Of a DNA stretch of 64,000 bases, positions 9,698 to 22,000 are shown in pieces (the first letter of the stretch is position 1; every line of letters starts with the position of its first letter). The DNA is taken from the NCBI RefSeq assembly GCF_019175285.1, contig NC_056529.1:17637905-17701904 (forward strand), written 5' to 3'. The notes beneath the pieces are model-generated. The model was not told the origin of the DNA. It was given only the letters and a program-made list of their open reading frames with translations, and ran no database searches. The translations under genes and the position numbers were made by a program. This DNA is from Sceloporus undulatus. Lineage: Eukaryota > Chordata > Lepidosauria > Squamata > Phrynosomatidae.

Positions 9698-10408
9698 ATA
9701 TCTTCCCGAAAGACAAAACCCCAGCGCCCTAAATTCTCCCGGATCCTTATCCATCGAGGCACACTTTTATTACATTTGCCTTTTTCTCCTTTTCCTTTTG
9801 GCAAATTAAAAGAACCTTTCTTTCTAATCTTTCCCCGAACGGAAAAAGCTCGAATCATCATAACGAGTCAAGGCAATATGTGTTCAGGGGTTTTTCAACC
9901 ATCCATAAATCATTTCCTATCCAAAGACATTTTCTTCCCCTCTTCCCCAGAAGGAGAGATTCACTACAGACATTAACTATTGTTCATGATGGGCAATACT
10001 TTGTGGTCAGGTTTTGAGTAATAGACCCAGCAGCATTTAATTAGCTCTGGAAAAGTAAAGACGACAATGGATCAGATTTTTCTGACAGTAATAAGACCCC
10101 CTCCTTGAGTTAGAAACAGTCTTAATCTTTCTGTGTGTGATCCAACCTGAATAACTAATAAGATGTTTATGAAGATTTTCATCCACGTACAAAAGGTGGT
10201 GGACATTCAGATTTTTGTATGCCGCACGCACACCTGGTTCCAGCAAGTTGCCCATTTCTTATTTTACGGTTTAAACTGGGAGCTAACCTTCTCCTTCCCT
10301 TGCTTTGGGAAGTCAAACTTTTGGAATATTAGTCAGGACTTAACTCTTGACTGGGTTCACCTTCGCATAGGAAAAATGGGACAGTGATATTATATTGAAA
10401 ACTAGCAT
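9698..10408. other. Single-copy sequence
   Basis: Moderately CpG-containing for this background (9700-9860), otherwise AT-rich. No gene recognised. Confidence 0.4.
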
Positions 10409-10548
10409 GATCAGGTTTCGATTTCCCACTCGGAAACCCACTGGATGACCTTTGGCGAGTCACACAATCGTAGCCCCAGAAAACGCCATGATGGGCTCAC
10501 TATAGGGTTACCATAAGTCAGAAATGATTTGAAGACACACAACAAATG
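10409..10548 (+). mobile_element. S1 SINE, head truncated
   Basis: Begins in the B-box region (GGTTTCGATTTCCCACTCGG) and runs to GACACACAACAAATG; a 30-40 base internal deletion removes the CTCAGAGG segment. Confidence 0.75.
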
Positions 10549-10648
10549 TCTATCTTTGAAACTGTGAAATGGTTTTGTGTCTGTTCCAGAAAGATTCTGC
10601 ATATACTCAAGTGTTTTTGCACATTTTGTAGAAATTGGAAATCACAAC

Positions 10649-11166
10649 TACTGTATATACTTGACTATAAGTCGACCTCATGTATACGTTTTGGGGCCAA
10701 AATTGCGGATTTTGCTATCACTCGTGGGTAAGCCGAGGGGAAAACATAGGGGCACAGAGCAAAGGATCTAAAGCAGTGGTTCCCAAACTTTGCTCCTCTA
10801 GGTTTTTGGACTTCAACTCCCAGAAGCCTCAGCCCTCTTAGCTAATGGCCTAGGATTCTGGGAGCCGAAGTCCAAAATCTCTGGAAGGCCAGAGTTTGGG
10901 AACCACTGATCTAAAGGATGAGGCAAAGCAAAAGGAAGTCAAAGAACTTACAAAGTTCCAGCAGACATAACTCTTTGTGCTTACTCTTAAGGCTGGATGG
11001 ATGAGAGAGTAGAGGGGGTCAGAGCTTCACATATTATACTCTTGCTTTTCACCAGATGGTTCCTTCTTTAAATAAGAGTTAAGATACAGAACTTAAATTG
11101 ATCCGTGGATAAGTCGACTCAAGTTTTATGACCTAAATTTCTAGACGTATATACAGTATATACAGT
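10649..11166. mobile_element. DNA transposon-like element with TACTGTATATAC ends, carrying a nested MITE
   Basis: The left end TACTGTATATACTTGAC and AAGTCGAC are mirrored by AAGTCGACT and GTATATACAGTA at the right end. The ends define a roughly 518-base non-autonomous element. A separate hAT MITE sits inside it at 10774-10908. No transposase frame is seen. Confidence 0.65.
10774..10908. mobile_element. hAT (Charlie-like) MITE with 8-base target-site duplication
   Basis: Perfect 15-base terminal inverted repeats CAGTGGTTCCCAAAC / GTTTGGGAACCACTG, flanked by direct copies of ATCTAAAG at 10766-10773 and 10909-10916. Eight-base duplications and CAGTGGTT ends are standard for hAT elements of the Charlie type. 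Confidence 0.92.
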
Positions 11167-12239
11167 ACTGTCTTCTGACACTAGCAAAAGTACGAACATT
11201 AGAGGGGTCATGTCTTTCTGATCAACCAGACTGTCCTTTTGTGCTGGCTGTGTTCATGTGTATGTATACTTATCTTCATGAAAGAGAAAGACACTGGTTT
11301 CACACAGAGGTATGTCTCACAAATTGCAGAAAACGCGGCAAACCCCTTCCTCCATTTCGTGTTTGCGCTCTCAAGCAGAAAGGGAAACCTCACAAGGGGT
11401 TTGGTGGCTCTTCTGTGCAAAATAATTGGTTTCAACCAAAATCTTGGAAATGGCAAAACTTTTCCCACAACCTAGAAAGAGGTTGTTTTTCAAAGCAACA
11501 CACAAACTCCCTATACATGCTCATTTGATCTCTAACAAGGAAAAATAGCTCCTTGGGGTTTTCCATTTGTTATCACCTATGGATACAAAGATTTGGGGGC
11601 TGTTTGTAACAGGTTTCCTAGATCTGTGCTTGGGGCTCTTCCCATGGGTGTTCTTTTAAAAAAGCCTGGGGCATAATTTGGTACAGCTATCCTAAGGTTT
11701 GAAAGGCAATGTTTCTCTTCTCTGGGTCTTTTTTAAAGAGTTACAATGCCAAAGTGTCATTTCTATTAATTGTTAAAAAGTGAGAAGAAAAGCTGTTCTG
11801 ATATGCCTCTGAAACCCATGCAAGGGTGGGAATAAAATGCTGCAGCTGGTGCTGGGAATGGCCAAAAGAGAGTCTGGAACAACAGAAACATAGTTTGCAT
11901 CTTTAAACAAAAAACAAAGTTTGAAATTGTAGTAACAAATATCACAACTTGCTGACATTTTTTATCTAGAGGAGCCGATAGTAGGCAAAACCACCTTGGG
12001 TTTTAGAATATAACTGTGGCAATGGGGAAAAGGCTTAGATATACCAACAAAGGATGTTCAAGAAGGGACCACAAGTAATCATTCACCATCTCAGCCACAA
12101 CGTTTGGGAAAGTTCTATGGAGAAAAGTGAGATACACATAAAAATAAATACTATTAAGACAATAGATCACATCAGCGTTGCTGAAGGCCCTGAAGAACTA
12201 ATGAAAAGCCAGACTTCTACTGCAACCGGTTCATGCTTT
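11167..12239. other. Single-copy sequence downstream of MPHOSPH6
   Basis: Short frames on both strands (11208-11528) without family similarity. No repeat recognised. Confidence 0.4.
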
Positions 12240-12868
12240 TAATAGCAGGCCAAGTAATTTATTTAAGACAGATCATAACATTGGCAAAAGTAGCACACAT
12301 TTAAAACTGCCCTAAAAAGTTAAACATAGCCATTGCTCCAAAATATTTTCAAATAATAAAAAGAAGCAAACAAATTCAGTGCCTAAACATAATTGCTAGT
12401 ATCAACAGATCCACTGAATCAATGGGCTTTACATAATGGGCTTTAGCAATTTTTAAAATAGATCAGTTCTATTTGGGGCTAGAATTTGAATTTAGGCCCA
12501 AGTTTTCATTCCCCCTCTCCTTTTAGAGAAACAGTTTATGTTTCTAAAGCATTTGAAGAAAAAAAAATAAAAGGGAAAACTCTGATGGGGCTACATCTCT
12601 GAAATATTATTCTTGCACTTTAAAAAGTCATAATCTAAAGGTGTCCTCAACCTTTCTATTTACACGCATTGTGCTGTTTACATTCCCACACTAAAAATGT
12701 GTGCAAGGAGTAGAGGATGTATAACATCCATTATGTACCCATCTACGCTGAAAAATGCATCTGTCCAAGAGATATAAAGAGATCCGGCAATTTACAAAAA
12801 TAACTTGCATTACTGTGACACAGAATAGATTTCTGCGACCGAAAGAACACACAAATCATCCGTGTCAT
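12240..12868 (-). promoter_or_regulatory. MPHOSPH6 3'UTR with putative polyadenylation signal
   Basis: Single-copy AT-rich sequence downstream of the stop codon. The first good AATAAA on the minus strand is the complement of 12258-12263, about 610 bases past the stop. The end of the transcript is inferred from that signal. Confidence 0.55.
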
Positions 12869-13010
12869 TTAATCCTGGGGTTTCAAAAACATTTTCTTTG
12901 CTTTGCTAGGTCTCCCATCACTGTTTTCATCCTCCTTGGGCTCCTGCAGCGCATGGCGGTCTCTCTTCTTTAAGAATTTCTTCCCAATTGTTCCCACTAA
13001 GGTTTCATAC
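12869..13010 (-). CDS. MPHOSPH6: MPHOSPH6 coding exon 5 (terminal)
   Basis: Completes the split Arg codon, then encodes YETLVGTIGKKFLKKRDRH, an acidic linker and SKAKKMFLKPQD, followed by TAA at 12869-12871. The linker ALQEPKEDENSDGRP replaces the human ANYEEDENGDITPI region with a small length change. Acceptor TCTTTCCAG. Confidence 0.95.
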
Positions 13011-16000
13011 CTGGAAAGACCAAAATGTGTATTTTTTAAAAAAGCAGAATTAAAAGATGCCTGCAGTTCAAAATCAAGTCTTTTTAAAGGTCATCTTAAG
13101 CATGCAAAATATCAGAAGACCTACCCTACAACCTTGCTATCTGGGTATGAAAAGTCTCGGCGATAGTGGTGATATTAACAGTTACTTCCAAAGACTACCC
13201 TGAATTAAAAGTAATCCAGAAGCTTTCAACAGCTTGCAGGATCCTATAGGACACACCAGTTTGTGAACCCAAATGTTGGTGTGTAAAAATACACAGCCAT
13301 AGCTATAAAAATGCTTCCCAAAATTCTGTAATGGTCTCCAAGAATCGTATCTCACTTTAGTGAAAGGATAAGATCAAATGCAGGGTAAAGAAATTAGAGT
13401 AACATGTTAAGGCAACATGTGGGGTAAGCAACAGTTACTATCCAAAAGATTTTGGACTTCAGCTCTCATATTCCCTTACCACTGCCTACACAGCCATGGG
13501 CTGATGGGATTTGTAGTCCTTATATTTGGAGGCCCACAGTTGCCCTCTCTCATTCTAATGTAGCTAAGAAATTGACCCTATGAACCTGATAGCCAGACTA
13601 ATCTTGTTTTATCAACTGAATTGTGTCAGATTAAGGTGGGATGGACATTTATGGTGGAGAACGAAGATAATTCTCACCCTCACCTCCACCCATGGGACAC
13701 ATCAGAACAAAAATAAGCCATCACTTTTATTTTCCATACATAAAGCCCAGCTGCAGTACAGTGGGCCCTTCTCTTACGTGGGTGATCTGTTCTGGACCCC
13801 ACCCCTGCATAAGGGAAATCCTGTACATCCTCGAGCCCCATTGCAAACAATGGCGCAGCGTGTGTGCAACGGGCACGTGTGTCATTTGTTCGATTGCTGT
13901 GCAGCTTCAGCACATGCTTAAAATCACGTATATGCATACGGCGCAGGCACACTGTACTATGGTTTCCTTTATGACAACTTGGGCAACTTTCAGGTGACTT
14001 TTCCCCTCTTGTAAATGGGAGGAATCAGAGGCTGCAAAAAAGGGGTAGGGGCCCTATATAGTCCCACCTTGGATTAAAAGATTATTGTGCTTGAACACCT
14101 TTCAATAATGATGTATGGATGGCAGAAGGGAGTAGAGAAGATAACAGGAAAGGGGCACAAGACTGACAATCTTCACCTCTGCTGCTGTGTCCCATCATCT
14201 TTTCTCAAATCTTGAGTTGACTTAGTTTTCATTTTTTGAAGCCGTATATACTTTGTAAATTAGAGAAAAATAACAAAATGGAAAGTGGTCCTCATTGGTG
14301 TAATTCCCTCCTGAGAAAAGTCAGCCTTGTGCTCTGGTTGAAATTATACAGACACCAGGCTCAGAGAGATTTTCCATCAATGATCCACCTGAGTGTTAGG
14401 CCAGAATCTGGAACATATTGATCAGAGTAACTAGACAATTCTAAGAGTTGCAGCCAAAAAAAGGCCATTTTTGACTACACCTCCAAGAACCTCCCAGCCA
14501 GCATGCTTCCAGGAGATGTAGTCCAAATAAATAATTGTTCTGAGCTCTTCCCCAGCTTAAGACTCTTTCACTGAAGATACAGATATTTTAATTTAGAAAT
14601 GGCATTTGTGACCATACTCTTGGTGTTCCTCTTTGCTCACAGTTATACAACAAGCTGACTTATATATAGCCTTCTTCCAAACTGGCTCAGTATGCTGAGG
14701 ATCGAGTACTACCAGCGCTGGAAAAGTTGTATTAACAATTTTTAAAGGCATTTTTCAAAGGAATGGTTATATTTTATTCCCTCAGAGCCTTTTGGTTAAG
14801 GAAACAAATGGCTAAGAACTGAAATAAATAAGCACTGTGGCTGACTTCTAGCTAAGGCGCCTGGAGAAAGCAAAAGGTCTGAAACAACAACAACCACAAC
14901 AACTCATCAGGTCAATGGCTTACTCCCACTATAAATGACACTCTTGTAAAAACAAATGTTTTGTGCAGCAAGCACTTGGCTATTCTAGACCAGCTTTTTG
15001 TTTTATAAGGAGGAAAAACAGCAACCCATCTTCTCAGTAATGCTGTCTGTGTCATAAATGGGAACAGCTACCTTCTGGCCATTTCTTCATCCGATACATC
15101 AGCTTCCATTGCATTATCTTCCTCTTCGATTTCTTCTGTCTTGTACTTAGAGTTCATCTGGATCATTAACTTCTGAAAATGAAGAAGTGGAATATCAGCT
15201 TAAGTATTACGCCCCTTGAAGAAAAAGTCGTAGAGATAGATTTGGCAGCAAGAGAAAATCACTGTCCAAAAATAATGGGCACATGCAGAATGTAGAAGAT
15301 TTTTAACCTTCACTTTGCCTTCCATCTATCTGTAGGTTGTGGATTAATATAAGATTGGGGAAACACAAGACTGAGCCCTCTTATGAGTGATTTATCATGG
15401 CATCAGTTTTGTGGTCCAGAGTCCATTAGTGGCTCACAGCCCACAAATGTGGACCATGATTCGCTCGCGTCCTGTTGGTAATCTTCCCATATGTATCTTA
15501 CCAACTATCCTCTGTGGAAAGAAGGCCTTTACTTGGATCCAGCAGGGCTTTCCTTATGGTTTTAATTTCTCCTGGAATGTAGCAGAGCCAAGTGGCGAAG
15601 AGAGTGAAAACATGATGTATTAGCCACCTTTTAGGATAAAACTACAGCAAATGGAGGAGCTGGGCAAGCCTGTTTGGTGTCATCTTATCACAGCTCAGGG
15701 AACTTCTAGGGAAATGGTTTCTATTTCTGGGAGCAAAATGCAATTAAGGGTTTGGGAGGCAGATGAGTCTGGTTTGTCCACCTCACTTTAAATCCAGGCT
15801 GAGGAACATTTGGATCTTCTGTTATTTTGGCCTACAACTCCTTTACCACTGGCCATGCTAGGTGGGCTGACTGGAGTTATGGTCCAGAACATCTGGAGGG
15901 TCAAAGGTTCCACTAACATAGTACCATACATCCAAGGACAACCAGTTACAGACATATATGTCCTTCTACATATTTCCTAACCAGGTTTGTACAAATCTAC

Positions 16001-19000
16001 ATCAATACATTAGGGATGAACAGTGACAGTACAGCTCACATAGCCCCCCAAATAGCCTGGGAGAATTAATTCCCACCAGGAACAATTTTCTAACTTTGCT
16101 ATTACGAGACAGTGCAGTATAGAGGTTTGAGCATTGCACTATGACTTTGGAGACCAGAGTCTGAACAGCCACAGAAACCTACAGGGTGATCTCAGGCAAG
16201 TTACACTCTCTCAGCCTCAGAGGTAGCTAAAGGCAAACCCCCTCTGCACCAATCTTACAGAGAAAACTCCATAATAGTGGTGACATAAGTCAGAAATTAC
16301 TTGAAGGAACACAACAACAACAACAATGCTCCAAAGATGAGATAAGGTGACCTAACCAGAACTTACAAATGTGACAAGACAACTTAAGAAAGCCCTGCCA
16401 ACATTGTTACTAGCCACATAGGCTAGGAACTTTTCCAAACTCTGGTCCAGACTGACTTGCTGTATTGTAAAAAGGCTAAGAGCAACCCTTCACTGATGAT
16501 TTCCAGAGCACTAGAAGACTGGCATTTGTCTGATAATGCAGTCCTAATCACTCCTTCCTACCTTGCAAGTGCACTTGATCTGAAATAAGATGCCTCTCTA
16601 AAGCACTTCAGGGCATTCGCATACATTTGCTCAATCATCTGTTCAACAGCCCAACTGAGTATTAAATATGGATTGTGGGCAAGGGGCATACTTAGTGGCT
16701 TGCCTTAAGTGGCTACTTCATAAGTTGGGGGCAGAGGTGAAATGAAGCAGGGGTTTCATGCTTCTTTTGAACCAAGACTTTTGTGCCTCTCAGCTGTCTC
16801 TTTGAATCATTGCTGAACCAGATCCAGAAAGGATAAAGTAGTCCCCTTGCTCCATACCTCAACTTCAGGATTGAACCCTTTAAATGACATTCTGCCATAT
16901 AGGAGGTCTTCACATGGTGCAAAGCTTCTCTCTTCTATTATAAAGCTCCTGCAGAGTAGCAATAAAAGGAAAGAGGCCTTAGAGAGTTGAACAAGCGAGT
17001 TTAACTTAGTCAGCATCTTGGCATGAAATAAAACCCAATGGCTCACTCTCCAGTTTTAGAAGGCACTTCCATTTTTATTTTTATTTTATTTTAAATTCCA
17101 ACAAACGCAATACAGTGGGCCATTGGTATCTGTGAGATTTGGTTCCAGGACCCCTGATGGATACCCAAATCTGTGGATGATCAAGTTCCGTTATATTCAA
17201 TGGAGTAGTAAAATGGTGTCTCTTAAATAAAATAAAGGTTTGCTTTTTGAATTTTTTTAAATGTATTTTCAAGCAGTGGATAGTTGAATCTTTGAATACG
17301 AAGGGCTGACTGTACAACCAACTTACTCCTTTTCCTTCAGTTCTGGTAGATCCAGGAACCAGTGCTCCTCGCTGATTATTTTCTTTTCCTCTTCCTCAAG
17401 CTGCTTTTTGGTTTCGGAATCCAGGCCCCTTTGCATGAACTGAAACACAAGACACATAAAAGGTCTCAGTTTTAGCATCTCATCCATTTATGTATCTCTC
17501 AGAGACTAAAATTACCTTCAGGCCATGTGTATAATAAGGTGTATATAAAACATAAATTAATTTCATATTCAGACTTGGGTCCTATCTCCAAGGTATCTCA
17601 TGTATATATTCCAAATATTCCAAAATCTAGGGGGGGGGCACTGAAATCCAAAACACTTGTGATCCCAAGCATTTAGGATAAGGGAGACTCTACCTGTAAG
17701 ACCTTTAATGTTCACTCACTCTTTGCAATGCTTATCAGTTTGGTTTCAAGTTGAGAAAAACTTCATTCAGTAATCTAGTTGAGCATTCTGTTTTACTAAA
17801 AGATGGACATAAGGTCCACAGATTACTCTACTTGTGACTGACTGAGAAGCAAGAAATGTTGAGAAACTGAAGCAAGCCTAGCAATTGTTAGCATTAGTTA
17901 CTCTATTCCTCTAAGGCAGTGGTTCCCAAAATTTGGTCTTCCTGATGTTTTTATTTATAGAATTTATACTCCATCTTTCAGCCAAAAACATGCTCAGAGC
18001 AGCTTGCAAATTGTTCATTTGACATTTTCCTGCTTTCCCGTAAGGCTGAGAGACTGTGACTTGATCTGGTTCATTCCATAGATTTCCATGGCTTAGCCTT
18101 GGACTCCAACCTTGGTCTCTCGAGTTCTAGTCCAACCATCAACCACAACACCAGGCCACCACACTGTTTCTGTGCCAAATTTGTCATCCCATATCTCTTA
18201 CTTCAGCCTAAGAAATAACACATCTGTAGAAGACTGCAGGGAATGTGGAATACTTCTGGTTCATATCATTTTGGATAAGGGATGCTCAACGTTTGTGTAT
18301 TTGTATGAGTGTAAAGGGAGGGGGGTAGAAATCCAAACAGCTTGGGATAAAAATATCTAGCTCCAACTTTCAACAGCTGCACGGAAAGTAAAACATTTCA
18401 AATGAACATTCATTCGTTTGGGCTTTCGGGAGCAAAATGTGGTATTCCGTGGAAAATATATCAAGCTGTGAAAATGGAACTGAAGCTACAAGTGGCACTA
18501 AAACTCTGTTGTCAAAGTTGTGATGTAGCACCAAGCAGTAAGCTGTTGATGCAGTAGTCGGCAGGAGAATTACTTCAGATGTTGGAGGGTACCAATGGCA
18601 TTTGGCACCAAGAGTTAGGCTGGAAATGAGGCCAGTGCAACAGCTACTTGACATATAATTTGCATAGCATGACATTGGTTAGTGGGTAAAATAAACGTTG
18701 TTGTGTGTCTTCAAGACATTTCTGATTTATGGTGATTGTATTATTATTACTCACCATGGAACACTGGGAGGTGCAGTATGATAAGGCTCAATGCTATGGA
18801 ATTCTGGGATGTTTTGTAAAGTATTTAGCCTTAGCTCTGGTACCATAACAAACTACAAGTCCCAGTGTGGAGTCGAAGGCTTTCATGGCCGGCATCCATA
18901 GTTTTTTGTGGGGTTTGGGGGCTATGTGGCCATGTTCTAGAGGAGTTTCTTCCTGACGTTTTGCCAGCATCTGTGGCTGGCCCAGGTTTCCACATGGAGC

Positions 19001-22000
19001 CATGGCAATTAAAGCAGTCTCAAACTGCATTGTTTCTGCAGTGCAGGTGCAACCTAAGAAATGAAACCTGGAAGTTACTTTGCTTTCAATTTTAGCCAAT
19101 TTTGCAGTTGTCCACCATTGTGTTAGTTCAATAGATCTCATGTTATCACTGGATAAAAGACCATAGGATATTTCCAGTACTGGCCCCAGTAGTTGACACT
19201 GGTTGAAGTGGTTAGCAGATCCGTGTCTCTTCACCGATGTAAACTGGTTTTCAGTTATAAGGAAATGGCTGGATGGTTTAGGATGCTTGAGGCTGCCATC
19301 ATGGATCTGCTTTGAAACCATGCAGTTCTTCCTCAAACATCCAAAAGTCATGTAACTTTCAGAGCAAATCCAGCAATCTTCACATAATTACACAACTGTA
19401 TGCAGCCCATGGAAACATTAAGAGATGTTTTATTTTTTAACCATGCTAGCTCAGAAACCTCACTGACCAAAATCACTTCCAAACAAAGAAGATGACAAGT
19501 ACAAACCTGAGCAAGCCCTATCAAAAAGCAGGAGTTACTCCTGAGTTAGACAGCAGACTTTGCTCTTTGGCCAACCTATAATTGTTTCCCAGCTTTAAAT
19601 GGCCAACCTATAATCGTTTCCCAGCTAACCACTTTTAATCGCCGGCAGGAGTACAGAAGCCCCTCCATAAGACTAAGAGAAGAAACTGCCAAAAGAAGAA
19701 GCAATCGTCTCGCTCGGTGCGTGGGTTGAAGGTACCACATCCTGAAAGATGGAGATAAAACAGAACGGCACTAATGCAAAACCGAAGCAAACAAACCATG
19801 AAGGCCCGGCGATATTGAGTTATAAATATTTAATGAATATTTATATTTTTAAAAATTAATGGCAATTTCAGCTCAGATGTTGTTCTCCGAAAAAACGGAG
19901 CAATCATCAATCACGCCGCTGCGTTCTTCCACTGAATTATGTGTTACATTATAGGACAGGAACGGAGTCCATTAACCGCTGAGCCGAGACTAATTCCACT
20001 TTGGACTCGACACCAGATTCGCAAATCCAAGGGCGACGGCTAGGTCAGCGCTCTTATTAATATCTCCCTCCCCACCACCATTACTACATGGCTATACTGA
20101 TGAGTTGGGGGATAGGAGAAGGGGGGGGGAAATCAAATGAGAAGGGGAAATGACAAGGAATATTAGTATGGTTGCCAGGTCCTGCCGTCAGCAGCAGACA
20201 CAAAACTTTGGCTGGCGTAAGAACAATATTTAGCTCCGCCAAACTAAAAATACTGAGAAGAGGAGAACTTTGACTTTATTAGTTACAAGTATATCCTACT
20301 TTCCCTTGAATAGGTTCAGAGAGGCATACCTGGCTCTCCTTCTCCTTCCCATTCGAACCTTGCAACTCTAAAGGTTGTTAGCTGTTACTTCAATGACAAA
20401 TTTATAGCAGATTGTTTTAATAAGTACTGTATGTGTCTTGCTGGTTCTTTTAAAATGGTATGTGCTTTTAGCTGATGTGTTTTTAGCTGGCGTTGTGCAA
20501 TTGTTGGTCTGTTGTCCACTTTAACTGCTATGGCTCAACGCTATGGAATTGAGATTGGTAGTTCTGTGGGACATTTAGCCTTCTCTCTCAGAGAGCTCTG
20601 GTGCCACAACAAATTACAAATCCCAGAATCCCATAGCACTGGGCCATGATAGTTTACCTGGATTATTTCTGCAATGTGGATGCAACCGTAGTGAGGTTCA
20701 TAGGCGAGACCAGCTGAGCAACTGAGGAGGGAGGGAGTGAGGCGCAATGTTTGTTTGGTTTTGCCGGGGGATTCAGGTATGTAGGAGCCTTAGGAAGACA
20801 CAACGACTGCACTTTGTATCGGTGCTGAGAAGGGGGCACAAAAAGTATCTACAGTAAGACCCTCTTATCGATGGGAGATATGTTCAAAGGCCCCACCAAG
20901 GATACCTGAAACCATGGATAGTACCGCAATTATTCACCACACTGGTAGGTCTTCCCCATCAATAATCCATTCCAGAAACACGGATACACATCCAGCTTTA
21001 TATGGCTTTGTATGGCTTTATATGACTAGACTGTGTCTTAATAGAGGCACTACAGTTCACTGGTGGGAGTTCAAGTGTTGCACATAGAAGGCTTGAGGTT
21101 CAATCCTTGCCCTCTCTAGTTATAATAATGATCAGATATTGGCGATAGGCAAGGTTTTCCCCCTCAATACCCTGAAGACCTGCCACGAATCATCCTAAGA
21201 TCACACCGGAGCATCGGATGTCTTTATTTGAATTGCTTTGTTAATTATTTTCCTGCCCGCCAGGGCTTCCGGAGCATGTACAACCGGATAGAGGAAAATC
21301 AGTTTCAAAAGCTCTAAGAACAATTTTAAAAGCCAACAGATATATATATATATATTTCTCACAAAGACCCTGCAGCAAATAACAGCGAACTTGAAATCGC
21401 AGCCCAACATGTACACAAAAGTACAATCTGAAGACAAGCGATGATAAATAGATAAGGAGATAAACAGATAAACAAGATATAACACAACAGTTGCCTATCC
21501 TCTTGCAAACAGGAACTGTGTTTTCAGCAGGAGCCGCAATGACAAGAATAGCAGGGAAAAGGTGGACAATAAGCCCAAAGGTTGAACTCATGGAGTGATA
21601 GAAAGTTGGATGTAAAGCCCCAGAGAGTCCCTTCCAACTCTATTGTTTTTGTCCCTTTGCCAGTGGCTTCTCCAAAGCATGTACAGAGTGCATCTTGCAC
21701 CTGCATCTTGCCAAGAAAAATCGCACAACAGGTTCGCCTAAGGGTTGCCCTAAGTCAGAAACGATCTACAGACAGGCCACAGCAATGCCACTTTATTTCC
21801 CAGGGCTCTGTGCTATGGAGTTCTGGGATTTATAGTATGGGGAGATACAGTGGGCCTTTGGGTATCCGCTGTGTCTTGGTTCCAGGATACCTAAATCAGT
21901 GGATGCTCAAGTCCCATTATATAAGACGACGTAGTAAAATGGCGTCCTTTAGACAGAATGGCAGAACCTAGGTTTGCTTTCTGGAATTTAGGTTTTTGGA

